Assembly (NCBI GenBank): GCA_944375885.1
Contig: CALWBB010000002.1
Location: 1-59,382 of the forward strand
From: an uncultured Merdimonas sp.
Lineage (GTDB): Bacteria; Bacillota; Clostridia; Lachnospirales; Lachnospiraceae
DNA length: 59,382 nt
Direction: 5' to 3'
Notes under the pieces: generated by a model
Databases searched by the model: none
What the model saw: only the letters and a program-made list of their open reading frames with translations
What the model was told of the DNA's origin: nothing
Program-made: the position numbers and the translations under genes
Shown: piece after piece, positions 32,295-42,300 of the stretch
How positions within the stretch are numbered: the stretch's first letter is position 1
How the letters are laid out: every line of letters begins with the position of its first letter

Positions 32295-34616
32295 CTACAG
32301 CCAGTTCCCATCCTTTAGTTCCTGTATCATTACGTCAAGCATCTGCATTTCCTGATCCTGAGCCTGATCCTGGGCTGCGTACAATTCTTTCGCCTTGTCA
32401 TAATACGCTTTCATCGTCTGGTATTCCCGATCCATGTTCGCCTTTTCCTGCTGCCGGTCAGCCTCAAGATAGGCCAGCCTTTTATAAGGCACATAGCTGT
32501 CCGGGTACCGCTCTGCCATCTGAAGAAGCATCGCCTCCGCCTGGTCAAACTCATCCAGCTGTTCGTATACAATCGCGATATTTTCCATCAGCTGCCTGGT
32601 CACATAGCCGCTCTCATAGAGCCCCTCGAATTTTTCCAGCGCCATGCTGTAATAAGCGCCGCTCTGTCCTTCCTCTGCCTCTGCCTTCCGGACATACGCG
32701 TCCGCCAGGCGTTCCGTCAAGCTGTTCGCTGACGCGGAACCTCCATACCGGCTTTCCTCCTGCTCCAGCATCGCGATTTCCTGATCCAGGTAATCCGCTC
32801 CAAGCTCACGGTACACCCTGTCGCAGAGCAGGACTGCGCGTTTGCGCAAATCTTCCGCCTCCGCATACTGGATGACCTTGCTCAAATTTTCCTCGGCCCC
32901 AGGATAATCGCCCCTGGCAAATGCGATTTCTCCCTGCACCATATAAATGGAGTCTTCTCCCAGGCCCATCCCCACAGCTGTCTCAAGGACTGCCTCTGCC
33001 TGCTCCGTATTACCCGTCTTGGCAAGCGCGATGGCGTAATCCCGGTAATACAGGCTGTTTTCCGTATTCGCCCGGATGGCCTCTTCCAGATTCAAAACCG
33101 CGTTCCCATAATCTTCTGTCTCAAGATACGCGTTTCCCAGCACATAATACATATCGCCAAGAATACCGCCGCTTTGATCCGCAGAAAGCTTATAGGGGGC
33201 GTCGCGCAGAACCTCTTCCGCATAAGTAATGCACTCTTCATACTCTCCCTGCTGGTATAATAAAAGCAGCTGCTTTCCGTAGGCCTCTGCCCTTTCCGGC
33301 AGGAGTTCCTCCGCTTCCTCCAGCGCCACGGCGGCCGCCTCGAAGCTTCCTGCCTCTATCGCCTCCTCCGAAGACATAATCAGCTGATTGTAACTGATAT
33401 TTTTTTCTTTCTGGATGGTCAGAAATCCGCTGGCTGCCAATGCGCCTCCCAGGACATAGAGAAGGGCGGCAGCAATCTTTTTGCCCCTCCTTCTTTTCCG
33501 GTACGCCTGGTATTCTCTGTCCAGCTCGTGGATATTGCGGATGGCATGCAGGAATTCGGCTCCGTTCTGGTAGCGTTTTTCCGGAAGGAGCTCCATCATT
33601 TTTTCAATAATGTGGGCAAAGCCTTCGCTGATCTCAATGCCGCATTTGCTCACAGGAACAATCTGCTCAAAATCATAGCTGGGACGGATTCCTGTCAGCA
33701 GATGGTAAAGCGTCGCTCCCAGGCTGTAAATATCGGATCTTTCGTCTACACCGTGGCCGATGGTCTTTTCTACGATGCTCCCGGTAGCCGTTACGCTGGA
33801 AGGGGAAAAATCCGCCTGTGTCGAATCCATCGCTGTGGCTGTGGCCGCTGCCGTCGCTGTGGCTGTGGCCGCTGCCGTCGCTGTGGCCGCTGCCGTCTCG
33901 AAAGGAGCCGCCGCTGTCTCTGTGGCCGCCGCCGTCTCTGAAGAAGCAGCCGTCTCTGTGGCTGCAGCCGTCTCTGAAGAAACTGCGCCAGTACCTTTCC
34001 CTGTCTCCGGAAAGTCTGGAGCCGTCTTCTTCGCCCTCTGTATCCGTTCTGTCTGCACAAAACGATAATACAAGTTGGAGTTATGATACTGCTCCGGCGG
34101 CGCGTATCCTCCGCTGATACCGGTAGAGGTCTTCATACTGCTGTCCAGCGCCAGGGAGATATTGAAATCAATCAGGCAGATATCTCCCTCCGGCGTCAGC
34201 ATGATATTGGAAGGCTTGATATCACTATGTATGACAGGCGGCGTCTGCCCATGGAGATAATCCAGGGCTTCCGCCAGCTGCCTGGCCCATTTCAATACCT
34301 GCTTCTGCGGGATGGGCCCCCGTTCGTTTACTACCTTATCAAGGCTCTGGCCGGGGATGTAATCCATAACGGTGTAGATTTCCCCGTCGATCTCCAGAAA
34401 GTCATACACCCGGGGCAGATACGTATGCTTCATCTTCTTTAAGATATCTGCCTCAGCGCGGCTTTCCAGAAGCCCCTTCACCTGATCTTTGATTTTTTTT
34501 ACGACCACATAGGTCTTCAGCCGTTCATGGTACGCTTTGTAGACGATGCCGCCTCCGCCGGCTCCGATTGTTTCCAGCAATGTATAGGTGTCGTTGAGTC
34601 TTTTCCCATTTGCCAT
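32295..34616 (-). CDS. Ser/Thr protein kinase with Thr/Ala-rich insert, transmembrane helix and TPR domain
   Basis: 773 residues. Kinase domain 1-360: IGAGGGGIVYKAY (17-29), VVVKK (37-41), catalytic HSDIKPSNIML (130-140), DFN in place of DFG (150-152), APPEQ (172-176), DERSDIYSLG (291-300). Between APPEQ and DERSD lies an insert of about 110 residues, mostly Thr and Ala with ETAA units. One membrane helix (about 379-399) follows and then 370 residues of TPR-like helices predicted outside. HxD, Lys and Asp residues remain, so activity is likely despite DFN. It lies between the VWA-FHA gene and the small membrane protein in the T7SS operon. Confidence 0.85.
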   Translation of the reverse strand: MANGKRLNDTYTLLETIGAGGGGIVYKAYHERLKTYVVVKKIKDQVKGLLESRAEADILKKMKHTYLPRVYDFLEIDGEIYTVMDYIPGQSLDKVVNERGPIPQKQVLKWARQLAEALDYLHGQTPPVIHSDIKPSNIMLTPEGDICLIDFNISLALDSSMKTSTGISGGYAPPEQYHNSNLYYRFVQTERIQRAKKTAPDFPETGKGTGAVSSETAAATETAASSETAAATETAAAPFETAAATATAAATATATAAATATAMDSTQADFSPSSVTATGSIVEKTIGHGVDERSDIYSLGATLYHLLTGIRPSYDFEQIVPVSKCGIEISEGFAHIIEKMMELLPEKRYQNGAEFLHAIRNIHELDREYQAYRKRRRGKKIAAALLYVLGGALAASGFLTIQKEKNISYNQLIMSSEEAIEAGSFEAAAVALEEAEELLPERAEAYGKQLLLLYQQGEYEECITYAEEVLRDAPYKLSADQSGGILGDMYYVLGNAYLETEDYGNAVLNLEEAIRANTENSLYYRDYAIALAKTGNTEQAEAVLETAVGMGLGEDSIYMVQGEIAFARGDYPGAEENLSKVIQYAEAEDLRKRAVLLCDRVYRELGADYLDQEIAMLEQEESRYGGSASANSLTERLADAYVRKAEAEEGQSGAYYSMALEKFEGLYESGYVTRQLMENIAIVYEQLDEFDQAEAMLLQMAERYPDSYVPYKRLAYLEADRQQEKANMDREYQTMKAYYDKAKELYAAQDQAQDQEMQMLDVMIQELKDGNWL
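33831..33990 (-). repeat. Tandem repeats encoding the Thr/Ala insert of the kinase
   Basis: On the plus strand a 24-bp unit starting gctgtggctgtggccgctgc occurs twice, followed by an 18-bp shortened copy and then related units with gtctctgaagaag. All units are multiples of three, so copy number can change without a frameshift. It codes for residues about 213-262 of the kinase. Confidence 0.8.
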
Positions 34617-34650
34617 TTTTGTTTCCGCTCCATCTGTACTAAACTCGCTT

Positions 34651-36273
34651 TTATTCCATAATCAATTCGACAGAATAATGATATCTTCCAATCTTTATCT
34701 TTCCGCCGCTGACGATCGGCGTCTCATCATAGATCCGCGTCTCCTGGTAGAAGGTTCCGTTTTTGGAATTCAGGTCTTTCAGGTAGAGCAGATGGCCTCT
34801 CAAAATGATCTTGCAATGCTTCCTTGACAGCCTGTCGTCCCCCGAAATCACGATATCGGTATTCTCCCTTCCGATGCTGATCTCCTGTCCTATGGATTTC
34901 TTAAACTGGACGCCCGGCTTATCGAGATTCGTCAGCACCAGACAGTAGCCTCCCTTTTTCTTTCCCCACAAGCCATAGGTATATTTGTCCCCGATCTCTT
35001 CCCGGTCATAGACAGTCTCTTTTACTGTGGGCTCCGCCTGAATCTCTTCCGCCTGCTCCCTCTCTTTTCGCTTCCGCTCCTGCGCTTCCTGCTCCGCTTT
35101 TTTCCTCTCTTCCTCCTGGGCTTTTCGTTCCTGATCCTGTTTCTTCTTCCGGAAGACGACGATCAGCACGGCAGCCAGGGCAGCCGCTATGAGGACGCCT
35201 GCCGCGATCAAGACCCAGACAGGGACGGGGAGCCCGCCCTTTTCTTCCGGCTCAGGCGTGGAATTGATTTCCAGCACTGGAAGCTCTTCCTCCTCTTCCG
35301 GCTCCGCCTCTACTTCTGGCTCTTCTGGCTGGGGCGTCTCGGTTACGCCTGTGCCAAAGGGCATATCCGCGCTTGCGGTAAGCTCCGCCATGCCTTCCGA
35401 CGTGCTAAGCTTTAACAGGACATTTTTCCTGCTTCCATCCTGAAAGCCCGGATCCAGGGCTACCCGGATACAATAATTGCTTTGATCCGCCAGCAGGGCC
35501 GCAGTCACATCTTCCACATTGGCGCTGTCATCCAGCAGGAAATACTCTGCCGAGGACGCGCGTGAAAAAGAAAACATGGTTTCCAGTTCCGAATCATTCC
35601 CGGAAGCAGGGATTCCTATGGTATAGACAGGGTAAGGGCTGTCTTCAATGAGGCTTCTTACCTCATCATTTGTGTACCCGATGGCTTTGTCGTCCGCCCC
35701 GTCAGAAATGATCACAATTCTGGTATATACGTAGGTATCCTCTGCCCTGAGCTCCGATATCACGTCATAAAGCACATCGCTTAAATAGGTATCCTGATCC
35801 TGATAAGAAAGACCGCCAATTACGCTGTTCAAAGTCTCCTGATCGCTTGTAAAATCACAGAGATAATTCAGCGCGTCGGATACCGTCCCGATTCGAAACT
35901 GCTCTCTATCAATAGCTGATTCTGTCAATTTCAGCATTATTTCCTGAATTTTTTCATGCTGGTCAGCAGGAATTGATTTTGAATTGTCCAGCAAAATCAA
36001 TGTCCGCATAGGAATTTCCAGATCCGCAGCCTTCGCAAAGGAGATATCTTCCGAATCACAGACGGCGGCTCCTATCTGCACGGTGGAATCTGGCTGGACA
36101 TCCGAAATGCCACGGACATAGGCATACATACTGTCTCCTGATACGACTACACTTACCACTTTGGCTCCGGCAGCCCATACAGACGCCGAAATCAAGCAGC
36201 TTAAAAACAGCACGGCCAGCGCCAGCCATGCCCTGCTTTTCCAAGACGCCATTTTCCCATTCTTAGCGCTCAT
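34651..36273 (-). CDS. Secreted VWA domain - transmembrane - cytosolic FHA protein
   Basis: 540 residues. Signal sequence to about residue 35 (LALAVLFLSCLISASVWAAG). VWA domain about 88-270 with intact MIDAS start LLDNSKS (D96, S98, S100) and VIISDGADD. A Pro/Glu-rich stalk (about 310-345), one membrane helix (about 347-369), a charged coiled-coil-like stretch and a C-terminal FHA domain (ISIGRENTDIVISGDDRLSR, then KHCKI and LNSKNGTFY, about 445-535). So the VWA faces outward and the FHA reads phosphothreonine in the cytosol; the kinase encoded next is the obvious writer. AAGGGG precedes ATG. Confidence 0.85.
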   Translation of the reverse strand: MSAKNGKMASWKSRAWLALAVLFLSCLISASVWAAGAKVVSVVVSGDSMYAYVRGISDVQPDSTVQIGAAVCDSEDISFAKAADLEIPMRTLILLDNSKSIPADQHEKIQEIMLKLTESAIDREQFRIGTVSDALNYLCDFTSDQETLNSVIGGLSYQDQDTYLSDVLYDVISELRAEDTYVYTRIVIISDGADDKAIGYTNDEVRSLIEDSPYPVYTIGIPASGNDSELETMFSFSRASSAEYFLLDDSANVEDVTAALLADQSNYCIRVALDPGFQDGSRKNVLLKLSTSEGMAELTASADMPFGTGVTETPQPEEPEVEAEPEEEEELPVLEINSTPEPEEKGGLPVPVWVLIAAGVLIAAALAAVLIVVFRKKKQDQERKAQEEERKKAEQEAQERKRKEREQAEEIQAEPTVKETVYDREEIGDKYTYGLWGKKKGGYCLVLTNLDKPGVQFKKSIGQEISIGRENTDIVISGDDRLSRKHCKIILRGHLLYLKDLNSKNGTFYQETRIYDETPIVSGGKIKIGRYHYSVELIME

Positions 36274-36332
36274 CCTATTCCCCTTCCCAATCCTTTTTTC
36301 GTATCGTTACACGTATTATCGCAGGCACTGAA

Positions 36333-36364
36333 GCCAGATGAACGCGCGGACGCGTCCATCTGGC
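36333..36364 (-). other. Strong intercistronic hairpin in the T7SS operon
   Basis: GCCAGATG (36333-36340) pairs with CATCTGGC (36357-36364); inside a single A/C mismatch, ACGCG pairs with CGCGT around a CGGA tetraloop, so 26 of 32 bases are paired. It lies in the 109-base gap between the 673-residue lipoprotein and the VWA-FHA gene. There is no T-run on the minus strand after it, so it resembles an RNA stabiliser or processing element more than a terminator. Confidence 0.6.
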
Positions 36365-36382
36365 AGGTACCGCAAGGCTTCT

Positions 36383-38404
36383 TTACAATGGCTGGAAGCC
36401 AGATACATCGTTATACTCTTCTTCCACAATCACTGATACAAAGACATTATAAAGTCCATCCGGCGTAGAAATATGGACAGATGTCCTTCCGGAACCTACA
36501 GCCGTTACTGTCCCTCCGCTCACAGAGCATACGGAGCTGTCATCCACGGTGTAAACCAGGTCTGACGCCGCGTATTCGCCAGGCACCGATAAAATCTGAA
36601 TCGTCTGCGTCTCACCCGACGACAGGTAAATCATCTGGGCTGACACCTGGATGCTGCCAAATACGATTTCTTCAAAATCAAAAAGCTCATATTCGTCGTA
36701 GGGTTCGCCGTCTTCATTTACCGTATCCGTCTCCACTTCGTCTCCCTGGCCCCTGGTGCAGGCCTCCACCAATACGCCGTCTTCCCAGTGGAACCTCTGG
36801 TTTACCGGGCTGTTCTCTGAATCCCAGACCACCCCGGAGGCCTTCAGCTTGCTGCTGATACTGGTCATCAGACAGCCGTCTTCATTGATCGCCCATCGCA
36901 GCGGCACATACAGATAGATATCAATGCACGCAGGCTCCTCTCCCAGGAGATCCACATCCGCAGTAGCCACCGCGACGACTCCAGACGTCACCTTCGCGTT
37001 GACAAGGCCGCGGCCCAGGCAGCAAAGCTCTGCCTTAATCGTCGGCTCTGCGGTAATCGTGGCTTCCGCGTGGAAATCACATTCCGGATTGTTGTTGTTT
37101 ACGGATTTTGCCAGCCCGCTGCCTTTTTTATAATTTACATTTGCCACCACATCGGAAGCGTACGTCAGCGTCACTTCCCCGTCAAAGCCGATGTTCGCTA
37201 CCAGGCTGAATTCTGCGGTCAAAGGCGTGGAGCCCAAAAGAACCTCCACCGTCCCCAGCTTCACGGTTTTGGAATAGTGATCCGCTGTATACTTGGCTTC
37301 AATCTGGTCATGGAACGATACCGTTACATCTGCCTTTTTCAGTCCGGAGAAAATCCCGAAATCCACATCTGAGGTCACCTTGATATCAGACAGCTGCACA
37401 TTTAAGGATACGCCATCCCCTAAATCCGCATCGAAATGAACCGAATTTCCTTTCGACGCCACCGGGATGATCCGCCCGGATTTCTCGTCCAGGACATAGC
37501 CGCCTGTCACGGCTTCTGCCGTGCCGGCATCCGGATCGCAGGAAGCGTATACTGCCGCGTTTCCAGGCACTGCCGCCTGGGTGATCGTGACCCCTTCCGC
37601 CGGCTGTATATTGACCACCGCAGCCTCAAAGGTTCCGGAAACCTGGAGTTCCTCATATACGTCCTCCATTCCGGCGGCTTCGTAGGTTATCTGATCATTT
37701 TCCACAGAATTCACACGGAGCGCGTAAGCCGGAGACTCCTCAGAAGGCGCTATATAGACGATATCCCCCGGGGCATACTCCCCGTTATGAACAGTCGCTG
37801 TGCCGCCGTCCCCATTGGGCGTAATATCCCCAGCAGAAACCTCCGTAACCCCTTCATTGTATGTATATTCCAGGCGCTGCGGAAGCGTCAGGTCACACGC
37901 GTAAGAATACGCATAGCCAAGAATCAGCTCCGCGTCCGTCCTCGACAATTCCATATCCAGATCGCCGGCGTCCGCGTCTCCGCTGCTGATATCCGCAATA
38001 TTCTGTGTGAAAAAATCCACCAGGTTCTCTTCGGTCACTTCCATTCCGGCGTCTGATTTGTTCAGCTTATCCAGCCCTATCGCCCTCACAGAAGTTTCCA
38101 CAGCATACTTCCATGTCGCGTCCTCATCCGGATGCAGTTCCGAGTCTTCCGGAAGTATTTCCCATTCGGCACACGCTTGGATCTCATCGTAATATTCATA
38201 TCCAGAATCTACGTCTGAATAGAAATCTTCCGCGGCTTCGTAGCTATTGTAACCGAACTTGTCTCCCAGAAGACCAATCCACTCTCCTTTGCTGATGGCT
38301 GCGTTTCCATCCCCGCCTTCGCTCCCGCCGGAATCACCTGCGCAGCTGCTTATCAGAACGCCCAGAATCAGCACGAATAAAAGAAAAAAAGCTTTCCTTT
38401 TCAT
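36383..38404 (-). CDS. Large lipoprotein with SLH-like N-terminus and Ig-like C-terminus
   Basis: 673 residues. Lipobox VLISSC (C21). Residues about 35-140 look like SLH modules (AISKGEWIGLLGDKFGYNSY; AACEWEILPEDSE-type turns; ATWKYAVETSVRAIGLDKLN), then a long beta-rich middle and a C-terminal Big_2/Ig-like domain (about 585-660: LSSGETQTIQILSVPGEYAA, then GSGRTSVHISTPDG). GAGGGAG precedes ATG by 8 bases. It lies between the WXG100 pair and the VWA-FHA gene. It could be a cell-wall-facing part of the machine or a surface-display protein; nothing visible decides. Confidence 0.7.
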   Translation of the reverse strand: MKRKAFFLLFVLILGVLISSCAGDSGGSEGGDGNAAISKGEWIGLLGDKFGYNSYEAAEDFYSDVDSGYEYYDEIQACAEWEILPEDSELHPDEDATWKYAVETSVRAIGLDKLNKSDAGMEVTEENLVDFFTQNIADISSGDADAGDLDMELSRTDAELILGYAYSYACDLTLPQRLEYTYNEGVTEVSAGDITPNGDGGTATVHNGEYAPGDIVYIAPSEESPAYALRVNSVENDQITYEAAGMEDVYEELQVSGTFEAAVVNIQPAEGVTITQAAVPGNAAVYASCDPDAGTAEAVTGGYVLDEKSGRIIPVASKGNSVHFDADLGDGVSLNVQLSDIKVTSDVDFGIFSGLKKADVTVSFHDQIEAKYTADHYSKTVKLGTVEVLLGSTPLTAEFSLVANIGFDGEVTLTYASDVVANVNYKKGSGLAKSVNNNNPECDFHAEATITAEPTIKAELCCLGRGLVNAKVTSGVVAVATADVDLLGEEPACIDIYLYVPLRWAINEDGCLMTSISSKLKASGVVWDSENSPVNQRFHWEDGVLVEACTRGQGDEVETDTVNEDGEPYDEYELFDFEEIVFGSIQVSAQMIYLSSGETQTIQILSVPGEYAASDLVYTVDDSSVCSVSGGTVTAVGSGRTSVHISTPDGLYNVFVSVIVEEEYNDVSGFQPL

Positions 38405-38439
38405 TCACGGTCTCCCTCTGTCAAAGTATTTCTTTCTCG

Positions 38440-38736
38440 TCAGATGAACTGATCCGCGTTCGCCGTATTGGTGCTCTCAGTTCTCCTGTAGTCCTGTACG
38501 GTATTCCGAAGCAGTTTTACGTAATTGTCCACGATATCATAGTACTGCTGGAACCGAGGCTCCATCCCTGTGATCTTCTCGCGGATGCGCACGGCGGAAT
38601 CGCTTTCCCACTCTCCTGCCAGGCTTTTGATATGCTCCTGGATATTGTGCAGTTCCTGTAATAAAGTCTCGTTTCTCTTCGCGATCGTCGTTGCGTAAGA
38701 TTCTACGCCGTCATAATTGATATACATATTTGACAT
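38440..38736 (-). CDS. WXG100 family protein (second copy)
   Basis: 98 residues, the standard WXG100/ESAT-6 length: two helices with a hairpin at LAGEWESDSA (about 39-48), where W is kept and Gly is replaced by Ser. The C-terminal helix ends with LLRNTVQDYRRTE, near the YxxxD/E export-signal position. GGGGAGG lies 8 bases before ATG. It follows the other WXG100 gene by 15 bases, so the two products probably form a heterodimer, secreted by or acting on EssC. The tail TNTANADQFI is polar and likely disordered. Confidence 0.85.
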   Translation of the reverse strand: MSNMYINYDGVESYATTIAKRNETLLQELHNIQEHIKSLAGEWESDSAVRIREKITGMEPRFQQYYDIVDNYVKLLRNTVQDYRRTESTNTANADQFI

Positions 38737-38751
38737 TTTTTATTCCTCCCC

Positions 38752-39054
38752 TCAGCTCTGCAGACTGTTAATGGATGCCTTGACGTTTGCCTGCGTATCC
38801 TGGTAGTTTTTCGCCGCCTGTCTCAAGAAGGACGCGTACTCCTGCATCAATTCCTTCATTTTGTTGAAATCAGGCTCAAATTCCTCCACTTTCTGTCTGA
38901 AAAGGGCAGCGTCTTCTCCCTTCCAGTCTGTGGATGTCAGCGTGGATACGTCCGAAAGGAGAGACTGATACTCGCTATAGTATCTTTCCGCCTCTTCATC
39001 CACCTTTCCCGCCTGCCTTATCAAGTTTTCCGGTGTAACTGTAATACTGTTCAT
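38752..39054 (-). CDS. WXG100 family protein (first copy)
   Basis: 100 residues from ATG 39054, with AGGAG 8 bases upstream; an upstream in-frame extension has no ribosome site and overlaps the EsaB-like gene. Helical hairpin with the canonical turn STDWKGEDA (about 41-49, W-K-G), and a C-terminal helix carrying YQDTQ. This is the classic EsxA-like substrate of type VII secretion. It lies 23 bases after the EsaB-like gene. Confidence 0.9.
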   Translation of the reverse strand: MNSITVTPENLIRQAGKVDEEAERYYSEYQSLLSDVSTLTSTDWKGEDAALFRQKVEEFEPDFNKMKELMQEYASFLRQAAKNYQDTQANVKASINSLQS

Positions 39055-39077
39055 ACGACTTCTCCTTTTCTTTTTAT

Positions 39078-39335
39078 TTAAATTAACATCAGCCGGGAGC
39101 CGTTCTTTAGATGCAGCTCCTCCACTGAAGAATTTACGTGATAAACCTGCCCCGTCTCCATGCTGCAAAGCACCGCGTCCTTATCCGGCAGATACGCCCC
39201 GCCGGAGGTTCCCGCGAAAAAGGAGGCCAAAAGCTCCGCCGCCTGGGCGACCGAAAGCATCTTGGGAAGCAAAATATCGTACATCTTTCCTGTCGCGGGA
39301 ATATACAGCTGTACCTGAACCTTATTATTCATCAT
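39078..39335 (-). CDS. EsaB/YukD-like ubiquitin-fold protein
   Basis: 85 residues: MMNNKVQVQLYIPATGKMYD begins as a beta-grasp strand pair, with VAQAAELLASFF as the central helix and LHLKNGSRLMLI as the last strand, the same plan and length as EsaB/YukD. Its start overlaps the end of essC by 11 bases (ATGATGAATAA), a typical coupled arrangement. YukD-like proteins are cytosolic components of T7SSb loci. A CxxE-type or diglycine motif is not present. Identification rests on fold pattern plus position. Confidence 0.75.
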   Translation of the reverse strand: MMNNKVQVQLYIPATGKMYDILLPKMLSVAQAAELLASFFAGTSGGAYLPDKDAVLCSMETGQVYHVNSSVEELHLKNGSRLMLI

Positions 39336-42300
39336 CCGCCTGCGCCTCCATATTGTTTGAAATTAAAAGCTTCAGCTGCCTGCACGCGTTCTGGCGCGCC
39401 AGATATCCATCCGTAAAATCAAGGCGCGCGGGCTTTTCCGTCCTCCGCGGCATTTTAAGGCGTATCTGATCCTCCGCGCCGTCTCCCACCCAGATGCCGT
39501 TTCCATTGCACCATTTCTCCGCGCTGTAAGAATTGGAAGACTGGTAATCGTCTGCCGCCCAGAAGGACAGGCGGAACTCTCCGCTGGTCTTCTCAAGCAT
39601 CAGCTTAAGCTTATCCCGTCCGTCCTCGTCAAGGCTGTCTTTGATTCTCCGAAGCCCTGACAGGAATACGATAACCGGACAGCTTAATTCTCCCTCGGGA
39701 AGGCTGCCATAGGTCTTATAGGCATTATGTCTTTCTACCACCATCGAAAAGAGCCTGCGCACCGCTTCCCCTGTCTGATCCGTTATGTAAAATTCTTCAT
39801 CCAGGCCGGAAAGCTGAAGCATCTTATCCGGATCGAGTACATAGACTTTGCAGCCAGCAGCCTTTCGGGCAGCGTCCACAGCCCCCTCCAGGAAGCCCCT
39901 GAGATCCGGCTTATCCATGGCCAGGACCTGGATCACACTCTCTTTTTCCAGATTCAGGCTGACGTCGTCTAAGGTCTCTGTATTCATTCCCACCGGCATA
40001 CGCGCAAAGCCTGCTTCTTTCAGCCGCAGATGCTCCCAGTGCACCGTCTTTGGCAGTACCGGAATGGGCACGGCATACCCTGGATCCTCCTTTTTCAGGT
40101 CTTCGCAGAACCTTCTTACAATCTCTGCTGTCTTATCCGTATGCTCGGAAATATATGCGGTCTGGAATTCCAGCACATCCTTTTCCCGGCATATTCCTCT
40201 TCCGCGGATTTTGGAGGGATACACCCCGCCCGTATTGCCCAGGATCGAGACGTAATCCGTCTTGTCATTCTGCTGCAGCACATAGATCTGCGGGAAATTC
40301 TGCTGCATCTTATACCGGATTCCCATCAGGGATACGCACGAAACGATGAAGTAGACGCCATACTTCGTGCAGTCGCGGGTCAGCGGCAGCAGGCCTTCCT
40401 CCGCCTTTTCATACTGCTCGGCAAAATTCGTATAATTGTTTATCACCACGACGATGTCCGGCACCTCGCCCGGATGCTTCCTGTGCCTGGTCTCGAAATC
40501 TTCCCCTGATTCGGACAGGATCTTTTTCCTCCTTACGATCTCCTGGTTCAGATAGCGGAACAGGTTCTTAATGCGCTCATCCTCGCCTGCCGTCACCACC
40601 CCGCCTGTCTGCGGGGCCCCTTCAAACATTTTCAGGGTCTCCGCCCCGAAATCAAGGATATAGGTATGAAGCTCCTGGCTGGAATGCTTCTTGTACAGGG
40701 AATACAGCACCGCCGTCAGGAAGAGTTCCTTGCCGCTTCCCGCGTTTCCATAGCAGATGGCGTTCCCCTTGGCAGACAGGGGCAGGGTCAGAAGCTTCTG
40801 CTGCTGGGCAGCTGGCACGTCAAGCTCGCCAATCACCGGATTCAAAAGCCCATCCGCCGTATACTGGTATTTTTCTTCCAGCTGCTCCACTGTGATGACT
40901 GCGGGAATCTCCGGCAGCCATAAGGGCCTGGCCGCAAGCTGTTCTTCCCCGGCGATCCTGGAGATGTACTGGGCGATCTCCACAATCTGTTTTTTCGCCG
41001 TGCCCATGTTCTGCTGCTTCCTCTGGGGCCTTGTCTCCTTGATGACCTTCCCCTGGCGGTCTATCATCTGCACCCAGTCGTCCGTATTCGTCTCCGCCAC
41101 ATCCTTAGGCTGATACGGCGCGCCGCACCACGCAGACTGTCCCAGCTCAAACAGCTCGTTATAGCCCACCTGGAGATAGAAACGTCCCGTATCGACAAGC
41201 TCAGCCGCGTCCGCCCGTTTCAGCATATCCATACTGTCCGCCTTATCCTGCACCTTCAGGCAGACCTTAAAGCGGGAATTGGCCCAGATCTGATCGTTTA
41301 CCACGCCGCTTGGCTTCTGGGTCGCCAGGATCAGATGCACGCCCAGGCTCCGCCCGATTCTGGCTGTACTGATCAGCTGCGTCATGAACTCTGGCTGCTG
41401 TACTTTCAGCTCCGCGAACTCATCCGCGATGATAAACAGGTGAGGCAGCGGCTCCGTGACAATGCCATTGCGGTAAAGCTTCTGGTATTTATAGATGTCC
41501 ATCGTCCCTTCATTGGACGCTCTTCTCGCTTCATTGAACACTACCTGCCTGCGTCTCAGCTCGCTCTGGATCGAGAGCAGGGAGCGGTTGATCGCGGATC
41601 CGTCCAGGTTCGTGATGGTTCCGGACAAATGCGGCAGATGGTACTGCTCGTTGTCAAAGGCCCCTACCAGTCCTCCGCCCTTATAGTCAATCAGGATAAA
41701 GGCCACATCATCCGGGCTGTAATTCACCGCCATGGAAAGAATAAAGGTAATGATAAATTCTGATTTTCCCGACCCGGTCATACCCGCTATCAGGCCATGG
41801 GGGCCGTGGGCATTCTCATGAAGGTCGAGGTAAAAAAGGCCTCCGTCCGCATTGACGCCCACCGGGGCCTCCAAAGAGAGTACCGCGTTGTTCTCCTTCC
41901 AGCGGTTCGCGATGTTGAGGTGCTCATACTTGCCCACCTGGTACATATCGAGGAACGTCAGCATCTTGGGCAGGACATATTTCCCGCCCTGGAGATCCAG
42001 ATAATACTCCGCGATATTCATAGACGCATAGACCGCGTCTTCCCTGTCCACCATATCCAGGACAAAATTGATCTGCTGGTTCCCTGTCTGATAATCGAAC
42101 AGCATCCCCTGCGTCCCGTTCACCTGGACGATCGCCGTGCACTCCTTCGGAAGGTTCTTTAGCTCGTCATAGGCCGCCAGATAGCTGAAGCCCTCAAGGC
42201 TGCTGTCCGAAAGGATGTCTGCCAGGAACGCGCAGCCGTCGGACAGCGTCTTGCTTGTAGACACGATAAGATAATGCGGGCATTTCAATCCGGGCGTCTC

